Positions 16,057-25,113 of a DNA stretch of 39,713 nucleotides are shown piece after piece. The notes under the pieces were generated by a model. It had not been told where the DNA came from. It searched no databases and saw nothing but the letters and a program-made list of their open reading frames with translations. A program made the translations under genes and the position numbers. The number at the start of each line of letters is the position of its first letter. Position 1 is the first letter of the stretch. This stretch comes from Robiginitomaculum sp. GTDB lineage: Bacteria; Pseudomonadota; Alphaproteobacteria; Caulobacterales; Maricaulaceae. The stretch covers positions 1 through 39,713 of the forward strand of contig WFTT01000134.1 in the NCBI GenBank assembly GCA_015485335.1, written 5' to 3'.

Positions 16057-18399
16057 GGCGGATTTTGCCTCGCTTTGTGCTTCGTCCAATGCCTTGAACA
16101 GGCTGACAAACAACATTCGCTGATCAATGGGTTTGGTAATATATCCATCCAGACCCATGGCCAGATAGCGCTCGCGATCGCCCAGCATGGCATCGGCGGT
16201 GACGGCGATCACGGGAATGTCTGCCCAGGCTTCATCACATTCGCGAATGTGGGCGATGGTCTGTGGGCCGTTCATCACCGGCATGTGCATGTCCAGCAAG
16301 ATTAGATCAAAATCACTGGCATATAAATGGTCCAACGCTTCCTGGCCGTTTTCGGCCTCGGTAATGGCGATGCCCGTAACCCCAAGCAGCGTACTGATCA
16401 CTTTGCGATTAATGGCGCTGTCATCAACCAGCAATAATTTGCGGACTGACAGATCCATTTTAGAGGACGAGGCAGCGCGTTTTTTACTGGCTGTTGGCTT
16501 TTCACTGACCAGCGCTGCCCTGAAGGTAAAGGTAAAGCACGAGCCTTCCCCCAGAGTGCTTTGCACGGCAATGTCGCCATCCATCATGTTTGCCAGTTCG
16601 TGGGTGATGGCCAGGCCCAGCCCGGTACCGCCAAATTTTCTGGAAATCGAACTGTCGGCCTGAATGAAGGGGGAGAATACGCGCTGGCGGGTTTCTTCAT
16701 TCATGCCCAGGCCGGTATCGGTCACCCGCAGACACACAGTACAGGTTTTGCCGTCATTATCCTTGGCAAAGGCTTCGATGCTGACCTGACCTTCCTTGGT
16801 GAATTTGATGGCATTGGAGACCAGGTTTGTCAGGCATTGACGCACTCGAACCGGATCAAAAGACAAGGCCTCGGGCAGGTCCGGGCTGACTGACAGGGGG
16901 AAATCCAGGTTTTTGTCTTCTGCCTGAGCAGAGAATAATTTGTGAGTCTGTGTTACCAATTGCCCCAGATCACCGGGGACTTTGGACAGCTCCATCTGGG
17001 CGGCGCTGATTTTGGAAATGTCCAGCACATCATTCAGGATCGTCATCAGCATATCACCTGATTCGATGATGGTTTCGACCTTCTCTGCATCCTCAGCTGG
17101 CAATTGGCTGGCCTCCAGAGCCTGGGCCATCCCCAACATGCCATTCAGCGGGGTGCGAATTTCGTGGCTCATGGTGGCCAAAAAGGCGCTTTTGGCTTCG
17201 CTGGCTTCCTCGGCCTTTATCTGCGCGGCTTCCAGCTCTTTCCGTCTGGCCATAATGTCAGACATGTCCCGGATATACAGCATGGTTGTATTGCCGTCTT
17301 CGCCGGGTACATCCACCCCCACCACCGAAACCGGTATGGTTTTATCGCCCAGTTTACAAGACAGGTTATCGGCGCGTGCGTGGCCGTTTGCACATACCTC
17401 TTTTAAAAAAGCGCCCAGTTTTTCTTTCTCATGCGGGTGGAAATCAAAGGCCGAATATTGTGTAAAATCCTTGCCGGCAACGTCCAGCATGGCAATGGAA
17501 GCCGGATTGCAATCAATAACTTTGCTGGTTTTCTGATCGATCAGAACAACTGCATCGGGGGAAAGCTCTAAAATGGCTTTCCAGCGGGCCTCGGATAACA
17601 TGGCAACTTCAGCCTGCGAGCGGGTATCTTCCAGAGCACTTTGTGTGGCTTCCAGCAAAGAGTTCAGGGCGATGGCCGCATCGCCAATTTCGCCAGAGCC
17701 ATTCAGATGGATAAGATGTTTTTTGGCGTCTTCCGGCGCTTTGGCCGCTTGTCTAAGGGTGTAAATGAAGCTTTGAATGGGTTTTATTGTTTTGCGAAAA
17801 ACAATAAAAAACAAAACGATAAAGTCTAGGATAACCAAAAGTGTAAGCAGGGTAATACCCGTGGCAATGCGGTTGTTGGTTCGGATGGTTTTGTGCTGGA
17901 TGGTTTCCAGTTCTTCCAGACGGGCCGCCTGATTGGTCAGCACTTTGTCCTGTAATTGTTGCGATAATTGCCGAACATCCTGCATAATGCGGTCACCGGC
18001 AATTCGGTCATCATTAATGTAATGATCCAGCGCCTGGAGAGAACCATCTGAAATTTTCTGCTCGGTAGTTAAAATGTACTGGGTCAGTTCATTATTGTTC
18101 AACTCGCTGGACAAGTATTTGAGTTCTTTTTGGGCAATCAGTAAGGCATCCAGCGCTGCATCGGACAGGCTGTTTGATAAATCGGCGCTGCGATACAATA
18201 GCTCCTGTACGGCGCTGCTCAGATCAAAGGCAAGCTGATAGCGTTCCAGCACTTTATCTTGCTGGGCAAATGCTTTTCGTGTGGTGTTGGCCGCCAGTAA
18301 TGTCATGCCGCAAATAAAGGCAGTGGACACAATAAAAGCCGCCATGATCAGCGTAAAACTCTTTTTCAGATTTCTTTTAGGCGATTGCCTCAATGCCAT
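16042..18399 (-). CDS. Hybrid sensor histidine kinase with receiver domain
   Basis: A 785-residue membrane sensor kinase. Order: TM1 (about 14-36), a helical extracytoplasmic region (37-175), TM2 (180-201), a HAMP-like linker (202-265), a PAS domain (about 270-380), a HisKA phosphoacceptor helix with H412 in FLATMSHEIRTPLNGML, an HATPase domain with N529 (SNAIKF), DTGLGM near 561 and GGTGLGLAI near 590, and a C-terminal receiver with D703 in LILLDMHMPVMNG. The start ATG follows AGGGGA at 6-nt spacing. It has no adjacent response regulator or Hpt gene, so its output is unknown. It sits on the minus strand between hutG and hutU, which may mean only local rearrangement or may reflect control of the hut genes. 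Confidence 0.95.
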   Translation of the reverse strand: MALRQSPKRNLKKSFTLIMAAFIVSTAFICGMTLLAANTTRKAFAQQDKVLERYQLAFDLSSAVQELLYRSADLSNSLSDAALDALLIAQKELKYLSSELNNNELTQYILTTEQKISDGSLQALDHYINDDRIAGDRIMQDVRQLSQQLQDKVLTNQAARLEELETIQHKTIRTNNRIATGITLLTLLVILDFIVLFFIVFRKTIKPIQSFIYTLRQAAKAPEDAKKHLIHLNGSGEIGDAAIALNSLLEATQSALEDTRSQAEVAMLSEARWKAILELSPDAVVLIDQKTSKVIDCNPASIAMLDVAGKDFTQYSAFDFHPHEKEKLGAFLKEVCANGHARADNLSCKLGDKTIPVSVVGVDVPGEDGNTTMLYIRDMSDIMARRKELEAAQIKAEEASEAKSAFLATMSHEIRTPLNGMLGMAQALEASQLPAEDAEKVETIIESGDMLMTILNDVLDISKISAAQMELSKVPGDLGQLVTQTHKLFSAQAEDKNLDFPLSVSPDLPEALSFDPVRVRQCLTNLVSNAIKFTKEGQVSIEAFAKDNDGKTCTVCLRVTDTGLGMNEETRQRVFSPFIQADSSISRKFGGTGLGLAITHELANMMDGDIAVQSTLGEGSCFTFTFRAALVSEKPTASKKRAASSSKMDLSVRKLLLVDDSAINRKVISTLLGVTGIAITEAENGQEALDHLYASDFDLILLDMHMPVMNGPQTIAHIRECDEAWADIPVIAVTADAMLGDRERYLAMGLDGYITKPIDQRMLFVSLFKALDEAQSEAKSALKTA

Positions 18400-18602
18400 A
18401 TTGGTCCCCTAATTTAGCACTCAAACAGATTTAGATTAAATCAGAGTAAACAAGTTTAGGTTGCGTTATGTCCGTGGGAGTCCAAGGGGTGTTTTTTTGG
18501 TGGCAACCGTACTCTGTCTTCGACAATTGGTCGGCCAGCGTTTAAAACGGGGGACCATAAACACCCCGTGTCGGGAAGATCATAAAGGGCTTAGTCTTAA
18601 AC
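18400..18602. promoter_or_regulatory. Divergent kinase/hutU intergenic region
   Basis: About 200 nt without a gene, between the starts of the histidine kinase (leftward) and hutU (rightward), so it should carry both promoters. It contains a spaced inverted repeat, GGGGTGTTT at 18486-18494 and AAACACCCC at 18559-18567, 64 nt apart. The spacing is long for a simple operator; looping by a dimeric regulator is possible but unproven. Confidence 0.4.
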
Positions 18603-20258
18603 ATGGATAAACGCTTGGATAATGCACGCCAGATCAAGGCACCAACCGGTGAACGATTGAGCGCTAAAAGCTGGCTTGCCGAAGCCCCTTTACGCATGTT
18701 GATGAACAATCTGGATGCCGAGGTGGCAGAAAATCCGCAAGAGCTGGTGGTGTATGGTGGCATTGGTCGGGCGGCGCGGGACTGGCAGAGCTATGACAAG
18801 ATCATAGCATCTTTGAAGACCCTGAATGATGACGAAACCCTGTTAATCCAGTCCGGCAAGCCGGTCGGGGTGTTTCACACCCACGTGGATGCGCCGCGGG
18901 TATTGATCGCCAATTCCAATCTGGTGGGCAAATGGGCCAATTGGGATCATTTCCATGAACTGGATAAAAAAGGCCTGATGATGTACGGCCAGATGACCGC
19001 CGGATCCTGGATTTATATTGGTTCTCAGGGCATTGTGCAGGGCACCTATGAAACCTTTGTAGAGATGGGGCGCCAGCATTTTGGTGGCGACCTTGCCGGC
19101 AAATGGATCCTCACGGGCGGTCTTGGTGGTATGGGCGGCGCCCAGCCGCTGGCGGCGACTATGGCCGGGGCATCCATGCTGGCGGTTGAATGCCAGCCTT
19201 CGCGCATCGAAATGCGCCTGCGCAGCGGTTATCTGGACCAGAGCACCGATAATCTGGACGAGGCTTTGGCGATCATCAAAGACAGCAAAGCGCCGGTGTC
19301 CGTAGGGTTGCTGGGCAATGCGGCAGAAGTATTTCCAGAGATGGTGCGCCGGAACATTCGCCCGGACGCCGTGACCGACCAGACCTCGGCCCATGATCCC
19401 ATCAATGGCTATCTGCCCAAGGACTGGAGCCTTGATCAATGGGAGGATTGCCGTCAAAGCGACCCCAAAGCGGTTGAGCGCGCCGCCATGGACAGTATGC
19501 GTATCCAGGTCGAGGCCATGCTGGCCTTTCACAATATGGGCATCCCCACCTTTGATTATGGCAATAATATCCGCCAAATGGCACTGGAGGCCGGGTGTGA
19601 AAATGCCTTTGATTTTGAAGGCTTTGTCCCGGCCTATATCCGGCCACTATTTTGCCGGGGCGTGGGGCCGTTTCGCTGGGCGGCGCTGTCAGGTGATCCG
19701 GAAGATATTTACAAAACCGATGCCAAGGTCAAGGAACTGATCCCCGATGACCCACATTTACACAACTGGCTGGATATGGCCCGCGAAAAAATTCAGTTTC
19801 AGGGCCTGCCCAGCCGGATTTGCTGGGTCGGTCTGGGCCTGCGCGATAAATTGGGCGTGGCCTTTAACGACATGGTGGCCTCGGGCGAATTGTCGGCACC
19901 GGTGGTGATTGGCCGTGATCATCTGGACAGCGGCTCGGTCGCCAGTCCCAATCGGGAAACCGAAGGCATGAAAGATGGCTCGGACGCCGTGGCGGACTGG
20001 CCGCTGCTAAACGCCATGCTGGCTACCGCGTCCGGGGCGACCTGGGTCAGCATGCACCATGGAGGCGGGGTGGGCATTGGCTATTCCCAACATTCCGGCC
20101 TGGTGGTGGTTGCCGATGGCTCATCCGAGGCCGAGGCCCGTCTGCGCCGGGTGTTGTGGAATGATCCGGCCACCGGGGTGATGCGCCATGCCGATGCGGG
20201 CTATGCAGAGGCCATTGACTGTGCCCGGGAACACGGCCTTAATTTACCTTCAATCTGA
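18603..20258 (+). CDS. hutU: Urocanate hydratase
   Basis: Adds water to urocanate to give 4-imidazolone-5-propanoate using tightly bound NAD+, step two of histidine breakdown. The 551-residue length matches the family (about 555). Diagnostic segments are [20 protein letters not shown] (128-147), the NAD-binding [11 protein letters not shown] (172-182), [14 protein letters not shown] and the C-terminal [19 protein letters not shown]. It is separated from the rest of the hut genes by the opposite-strand kinase gene and is followed after 39 nt by a DUF6445-type gene, probably on the same transcript. The ribosome binding site is weak. Confidence 0.97.
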   Translation: MDKRLDNARQIKAPTGERLSAKSWLAEAPLRMLMNNLDAEVAENPQELVVYGGIGRAARDWQSYDKIIASLKTLNDDETLLIQSGKPVGVFHTHVDAPRVLIANSNLVGKWANWDHFHELDKKGLMMYGQMTAGSWIYIGSQGIVQGTYETFVEMGRQHFGGDLAGKWILTGGLGGMGGAQPLAATMAGASMLAVECQPSRIEMRLRSGYLDQSTDNLDEALAIIKDSKAPVSVGLLGNAAEVFPEMVRRNIRPDAVTDQTSAHDPINGYLPKDWSLDQWEDCRQSDPKAVERAAMDSMRIQVEAMLAFHNMGIPTFDYGNNIRQMALEAGCENAFDFEGFVPAYIRPLFCRGVGPFRWAALSGDPEDIYKTDAKVKELIPDDPHLHNWLDMAREKIQFQGLPSRICWVGLGLRDKLGVAFNDMVASGELSAPVVIGRDHLDSGSVASPNRETEGMKDGSDAVADWPLLNAMLATASGATWVSMHHGGGVGIGYSQHSGLVVVADGSSEAEARLRRVLWNDPATGVMRHADAGYAEAIDCAREHGLNLPSI

Positions 20259-20297
20259 AGCGTGATTTATGGCCAAAAGGTCGAAGGAAAACAGCCC

Positions 20298-20918
20298 ATG
20301 CGTACATCGCTGATCATCATTGATGACTTTTTGGACAATGCCCAGGCCTTTCGTGATGCCATATTGAAATTGGACTTTCCCGAAGATCACCGCCCCAAGG
20401 GCTATCCGGGGCGCAATTCGGCGGTGCGGATTCAGATTCCTGGACTGGAACAGGAAATCTCGCGCATTGTACAAGAGCCCCTGCGCGCAAAAACTGATGC
20501 TGGTCATGGCGGCGCGCGGATCACTCTTGAAGGGGACAAGGGCATGGCCGATGTGCATATTGACCCGGGCTATTGGTCGGGCATCCTGTATCTCAGCCGC
20601 CCAGAAGACTGTCAGGGGGGCACGGACCTGTTCCGGCACAAGGCCACCGGGACCGAGCGCGCCTGTCTGGAAAAAAATGATCTGGAGGCGCTGGGGGTAA
20701 CAGACCCACAGGAAGCCAACAAGATTTTCAACGAAATCCTGTTGAAAGATACCCATAATGCCGAGGCGTGGGAGCGCACCATGCGGGTGCCCATGCGTTT
20801 TAACCGGTTGGTGCTGATCCGCCCCTGGTTGTGGCATACCGCGGGACCGGGCTTTGGCACCAATCTGGAAAATGGCCGCCTGATTTATCTTCTGTTTTTT
20901 GATCTTGCCAGTGGGTGA
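20298..20918 (+). CDS. DUF6445-type protein, 2-oxoglutarate/Fe(II) oxygenase-like
   Basis: A 206-residue protein resembling the DUF6445 family. It has a plausible non-heme iron set: H87 and D89 in ADVHIDPGYWSG, H180 in RPWLWHTAGPGFG and R194 in LENGRLIYLLFFD, the HxD...H...R pattern of small 2-oxoglutarate oxygenases. To my knowledge such genes are often found near tryptophan-halogenase-like and TonB receptor genes, and no activity is established. It follows hutU by 39 nt. The GTG at 20262 would add 12 residues; the ATG at 20298 with AAGGA 9 nt upstream is preferred. It is convergent with kdsD (26-nt gap). Substrate unknown; a histidine- or urocanate-related one is a guess from position. Confidence 0.8.
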   Translation: MRTSLIIIDDFLDNAQAFRDAILKLDFPEDHRPKGYPGRNSAVRIQIPGLEQEISRIVQEPLRAKTDAGHGGARITLEGDKGMADVHIDPGYWSGILYLSRPEDCQGGTDLFRHKATGTERACLEKNDLEALGVTDPQEANKIFNEILLKDTHNAEAWERTMRVPMRFNRLVLIRPWLWHTAGPGFGTNLENGRLIYLLFFDLASG

Positions 20919-20944
20919 TGATGGCTATGCCGGCTATCCACACC

Positions 20945-21910
20945 CTATAAATAACCATCCTCGAGCAGGTCTTTCAGGTGCATGGCCGCCACGGGCTTGT
21001 CGTTCTCAACCACAAATACATTGGCGATGCGCCGCGTCGTTAGCTGGGCAATTACATCGCTGATCCGGTCCTGGCGGGTGACGGTATAGGGCGATGCGGT
21101 CATAAGGTCGGCGGCGGTTTTATCAAAAAAATCGGGCGCAATGGCGCGGCGCAAATCCCCATCGGTGATAATCCCGGCCAGTCGGCCATCACCGTCCAGT
21201 ACCGCGGCACAACCCATACGGCCCTTGGTAATGGTGCCCAGCACGTCCTTTGCCGGCGCATTCAGGGCCAGCATAGGTGGTGGGGTGCGGCGGGTTTGCA
21301 TCCAGTCGCTGACCCGCTGCAATTGCAGACCCAGTTTGCCGCCCGGGTGGCGATCGCCAAAGTCGGCCGCCGTAAAGCCGCGCCGCTGCATCACGGCAAT
21401 GGCCAGCGCATCGCCCATGGCCAGCGTCATCGCCATCGAAGTGGTTGGCACCAGACCATTGGGACAGGCCTCGGGTACGGCGGGCAGGGCCAGCACGATG
21501 TTGGCGGCCTTGCCCAGTGTGGATTCGGTCCGACAGGTAATGGCGATAATTGGGATATCGCGTTTGGTGCAATAGCGCAGAACATCGACCAGTTCGCGGC
21601 TTTCGCCGGAATTAGAGATCGCCACTACACACGATCCCGCGGTGACCATGCCCAGATCTCCATGACTGGCTTCGGCCGGGTGGACAAAAAACGAAGGTGT
21701 GCCGGTGGAGGCCAGGGTGGCGGCGATTTTGCGCCCGATATGGCCGGATTTTCCCACGCCCAATACAATGCAATGGCCGCGCGTTTCCATCAGGCATTGC
21801 ACCGCACCCGAAAACGCCGGTCCATCCACTGTGCCTGCCAACTGGCGCAAGGCATCGGCTTCGGCCTTGATCACCGTCTGGGCAGTGTTCAGATCTCTTT
21901 GATCATCCAT
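20945..21910 (-). CDS. kdsD: D-arabinose-5-phosphate isomerase (KpsF/GutQ family)
   Basis: Interconverts ribulose 5-phosphate and arabinose 5-phosphate, the first committed step towards KDO for lipopolysaccharide. A 321-residue protein: a SIS sugar-isomerase domain (about 40-175; VLGVGKSGHIGRKIAATLASTGTP split over 49-72, SHGDLGMV, ISNSGESREL) followed by two CBS domains (about 205-320). GDRHPGGKLG joins them, as in all KpsF/GutQ proteins. It lies 44 nt downstream of glmS on the same strand, and both enzymes feed envelope sugar synthesis, so an operon is likely. A role in capsule (KpsF) rather than LPS cannot be excluded. Confidence 0.94.
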   Translation of the reverse strand: MDDQRDLNTAQTVIKAEADALRQLAGTVDGPAFSGAVQCLMETRGHCIVLGVGKSGHIGRKIAATLASTGTPSFFVHPAEASHGDLGMVTAGSCVVAISNSGESRELVDVLRYCTKRDIPIIAITCRTESTLGKAANIVLALPAVPEACPNGLVPTTSMAMTLAMGDALAIAVMQRRGFTAADFGDRHPGGKLGLQLQRVSDWMQTRRTPPPMLALNAPAKDVLGTITKGRMGCAAVLDGDGRLAGIITDGDLRRAIAPDFFDKTAADLMTASPYTVTRQDRISDVIAQLTTRRIANVFVVENDKPVAAMHLKDLLEDGYL

Positions 21911-21954
21911 GGCAATGGCGTACCCGGGTTAAGGCGTATGGGCAAGGCAAGAGG

Positions 21955-23778
21955 CTATTCAACGGTAACAGATTTGGCCAGATTGCGCGGCTGGTCCATA
22001 TTGGTGCCCAGCTTCAGGGCCGTAAAATAGGCCAGCAATTGCAAGGGAATAGCGCAGACGATTGGCCCGGTCAGGCCCGGCATGTCGGGCAGGACAATGG
22101 TATGGCTGGCCCGTTCGGTAAAGTGTTTGGCACCGGCTTCGTCGGTAATGGCGATCACCCTGGCGCCCCGGGCCGCCATCTCTTCGACATTGGAGATGGT
22201 TTTTTCCATCAATTCGTCGGTGGGGGCGATGACCACCACCGGCGTACCTTCTTCGATCAGCGCGATGGGGCCGTGTTTCAGCTCGCCGGCCGCATAGCCT
22301 TCGGCAGGCAGATAGGTCACTTCTTTCAGCTTTAGCGCCCCTTCAAGGGCCAGCGGGTAATACACACCGCGACCAATAAAAAAGGTCTGCTTTGAAGCGG
22401 CCAGCATGGGGGCAATTTCTTCGCACTGGGATTTGACGGCAAGAGCTTTTTGCGACAGTTCAGGCAGTTGGCTCAAGGCCTTGATGTGGTCTTTGATCTG
22501 GTCATCATCAAGGCGCCCGCGCGCATGGGCGGTGCCCAGGGCGCTCATGGCCAATACGGCCAGTTGGGCGGTAAAGGCCTTGGTCGAGGCCACCCCGATT
22601 TCTGGTCCGGCCAGGGTGCGCATAACCGCATCGGTTTCCCGTGCGATCGAAGATTCTGGTGCATTCAAAACGCCAATGGTACCCATGGTGGCCTGATTGC
22701 AAAACCGCATGGCCGCCAGCGTATCGGCGGTTTCGCCCGATTGTGAAATAAACAAAGCTGCGCCGTTTTTGGGAAGAGCCGGGGTGCGATAGCGAAACTC
22801 CGATGCGATATCGGTTTCCACATGCACGCCGGCCAGTCCCTCGAACCAGTATTTGGCCACCGAAGCGGCCAGATAAGCGGTGCCACAGGCAATGGCGATC
22901 AGGCGATCCGCCTCGGCCAGCAGGGGGGCTGCCTTGCCCAGGGTTGGAATATCATTTTCCGGGTCGATATAGGCCGCCATGGTGCGGGCCAGGGCTTCGG
23001 GTTGTTCATGGATTTCTTTTTCCATGAAATGGCGGTAATTGCCCTTTTCTGCCATAACGGCGGAAATGCTGGCGGTCATGATGTCGCGCGTCACCAGTGT
23101 GCCCGTTTTGTCACGTACGCAAACCTTATCAATGCTGACGACCGCACTGTCGCCTTCTTCGAGATACAGAACCCGTTTGGTAAAGGGGGCCAGCGCAAAG
23201 GCATCGGAGCCAACAAACATTTCCCCTTCGCCAAAGCCAACCACCAGCGGGCTGCCATGGCGGGCGGCGTAAACCGTCTGGTTGGTATCGCCGACCAGGG
23301 CGGCCACCGCATAGGCTCCTTCGAGACGCGCCACGCAGGCCATAAAGGCGTCTTCTGCGTCCAGTCCCTTGTCCAGATAATGCTGGATCAGGTGAGCGAT
23401 GACTTCGGAATCGGTCTGGGTGGCGAACACATGGCCATTTTGGGCCAGTTCTTCGCGCAAGAGTTTGAAATTCTCGATAATACCATTGTGAACAATGGCA
23501 ACATTGCCGGCCCGGTGCGGGTGCGCATTTTCCATATTGGGGCGACCATGGGTGGCCCAGCGGGTATGGGCAATGCCACAGGTGCCATCAATGGGGGCAT
23601 CGTCCAGTTCGTGCTGTAAATTGATGATTTTGCCCGGTGCCCGGCGGCGTACAATGCCCTGGCCATTGACCACGGCTATTCCGGCGGAATCATAGCCACG
23701 ATATTCCAGACGGGTCAGGCCTTCGACCAGACGCGCACTGACCGGCCGATTGCTTACAATGCCAACAATACCACACAT
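21955..23778 (-). CDS. glmS: Glutamine-fructose-6-phosphate aminotransferase (isomerising)
   Basis: Makes glucosamine 6-phosphate from fructose 6-phosphate and glutamine, the entry to peptidoglycan and lipid A. The catalytic Cys is residue 2 (MCGIVGIV), so the true start is the ATG at 23778, five codons inside the open frame; GGGAG lies 8 nt upstream. The class II glutaminase domain (HTRWATHG, HNGIIENF, SEVIAHL) covers about 1-240, followed by two SIS domains with ISQSGETADTLAA and GRGVYYPLALEGALKLKE and the C-terminal PRNLAKSVTVE signature. Length 607 residues, as expected. No glmS ribozyme is expected or seen in this lineage. Confidence 0.97.
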   Translation of the reverse strand: MCGIVGIVSNRPVSARLVEGLTRLEYRGYDSAGIAVVNGQGIVRRRAPGKIINLQHELDDAPIDGTCGIAHTRWATHGRPNMENAHPHRAGNVAIVHNGIIENFKLLREELAQNGHVFATQTDSEVIAHLIQHYLDKGLDAEDAFMACVARLEGAYAVAALVGDTNQTVYAARHGSPLVVGFGEGEMFVGSDAFALAPFTKRVLYLEEGDSAVVSIDKVCVRDKTGTLVTRDIMTASISAVMAEKGNYRHFMEKEIHEQPEALARTMAAYIDPENDIPTLGKAAPLLAEADRLIAIACGTAYLAASVAKYWFEGLAGVHVETDIASEFRYRTPALPKNGAALFISQSGETADTLAAMRFCNQATMGTIGVLNAPESSIARETDAVMRTLAGPEIGVASTKAFTAQLAVLAMSALGTAHARGRLDDDQIKDHIKALSQLPELSQKALAVKSQCEEIAPMLAASKQTFFIGRGVYYPLALEGALKLKEVTYLPAEGYAAGELKHGPIALIEEGTPVVVIAPTDELMEKTISNVEEMAARGARVIAITDEAGAKHFTERASHTIVLPDMPGLTGPIVCAIPLQLLAYFTALKLGTNMDQPRNLAKSVTVE

Positions 23779-23889
23779 ACAGCGTACTCCCATGGATCAA
23801 AACGGGATGATCCACCTCAATATCGCAATTCTTGTACCATGTTTGGCCTAAATATAACAATGAAATAGATGCAGCAATAAGCACAAAAA

Positions 23890-25113
23890 CTAGATAAAGG
23901 CGCGGCTGGTAAACCAGTATATTCCTAAGGTAAAAACAACGGTGCTGATGATGAGCTGTACCTGTTGCGTGCGCGCCTGACCGACCAATTGTCTGGCCAG
24001 GGCAAAGGCCATCAGCCAGGCGGCAATCACCGCCAGCTGGCCGATTTCAACGCCGATATTAAAGCCGCCAAGGGCTGCCAGATATTGTCCGGAGGGCAGG
24101 CCCGCTTCGCCAAGAACGCTGGCAAAGCCCGCGCCATGGACCAAACCAAAGGCGGTGGTCAGAGCCAGACTGGCCTTTAAGGCCGCCTGGGCATTGGTGA
24201 CCAATTGCCCATAACTGAGCACAAAAAACGCCAGTCCGGCCCAGATAATCGGCGACAGCGCGCCCAGACCCAACAGGGCCGCGCCGGTTAGCAATGCAAA
24301 TAATACGGCAATACCAGTGGTGACGCGGTTCCAGTCGCGACTGCCGGGCAATAGCAAGAGTTCCATGGCCACAAAGGCAATGGAAAACCCGATCATGGCC
24401 TCGATGGCGGTGCTGTTGGGGTGAATAATGCCCAAGGCCGCCAGGCTGAGCGTAACACTGTGACCTAGGGTAAATCCGGTTACCAGCAGGGCTACATCCT
24501 TATAGTTTCGCGCCAGCAAAATCAGCGCGGTAACAAAGGCCAGATGATCAAAGCCGCTTAAAATATGGGTGATGCCAAGGTGGATATAGGTTGAAAAATT
24601 TGCCCAGAAACCATGCTGGGCCGGCTCGCCAGCCTGGCCCTCTTTGGTGCGCATAACATGGGTGCGGTGAGCATTGGTAAATACAAATTCCCGTGCCTGA
24701 TCATCGTTTTCGATCTGGGCAATGTGGATATGGGTTGAGGCGAGGTCAAAAAAAGCATTGTTCTGAACGCGCCATCCATCAGTTTTTACAGGCATTTTAC
24801 AGGTAAAATCGATTTTAACCTGCAAAGCTCCCGAAGAGGATGGCATTACCAGAGGCATTGTGGCTGTGCAGGGGGTGTCGCCCTGAAATACCTTTACACT
24901 GGCGGCCAAATGTCCTGCCAACAGAGCTTCCAGCGCGGTTTCGCGTTCGCTCAGGGGGATCAGCAGGGTGGCCTGAACCTGATCTATGCTGAACAGCATA
25001 TGGACGGTATTGCCCTCTTCATGCCAGGTGGAAAAAGACCGGCTGGACGAATGTGCCAGCGCATTGCCCATGGCCAATGCCCAAAACAGTATTGCCCAGA
25101 AAAGACGTATCAT
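23890..25113 (-). CDS. HupE/UreJ-like integral membrane protein
   Basis: A 407-residue protein with a signal peptide (cleavage after about residue 20, ALA-HSSS), an extracytoplasmic beta-type domain (about 21-165) and a C-terminal block of about seven membrane helices. The membrane part has the HupE/UreJ_2 pattern: THILSGFDHLAFVTALILLA, FTLGHSVTLSLAALG, FGLVHGAGFA and GFNIGVEIGQL, with histidines and acids inside helices. Small HupE/UreJ proteins are nickel transporters; this longer version is widespread beside genes unrelated to nickel and its cargo is unknown. Its ATG overlaps the stop of the upstream PPIase (ATGA), so it is the last gene of the DUF3604-PPIase-HupE operon. Confidence 0.9.
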   Translation of the reverse strand: MIRLFWAILFWALAMGNALAHSSSRSFSTWHEEGNTVHMLFSIDQVQATLLIPLSERETALEALLAGHLAASVKVFQGDTPCTATMPLVMPSSSGALQVKIDFTCKMPVKTDGWRVQNNAFFDLASTHIHIAQIENDDQAREFVFTNAHRTHVMRTKEGQAGEPAQHGFWANFSTYIHLGITHILSGFDHLAFVTALILLARNYKDVALLVTGFTLGHSVTLSLAALGIIHPNSTAIEAMIGFSIAFVAMELLLLPGSRDWNRVTTGIAVLFALLTGAALLGLGALSPIIWAGLAFFVLSYGQLVTNAQAALKASLALTTAFGLVHGAGFASVLGEAGLPSGQYLAALGGFNIGVEIGQLAVIAAWLMAFALARQLVGQARTQQVQLIISTVVFTLGIYWFTSRAFI

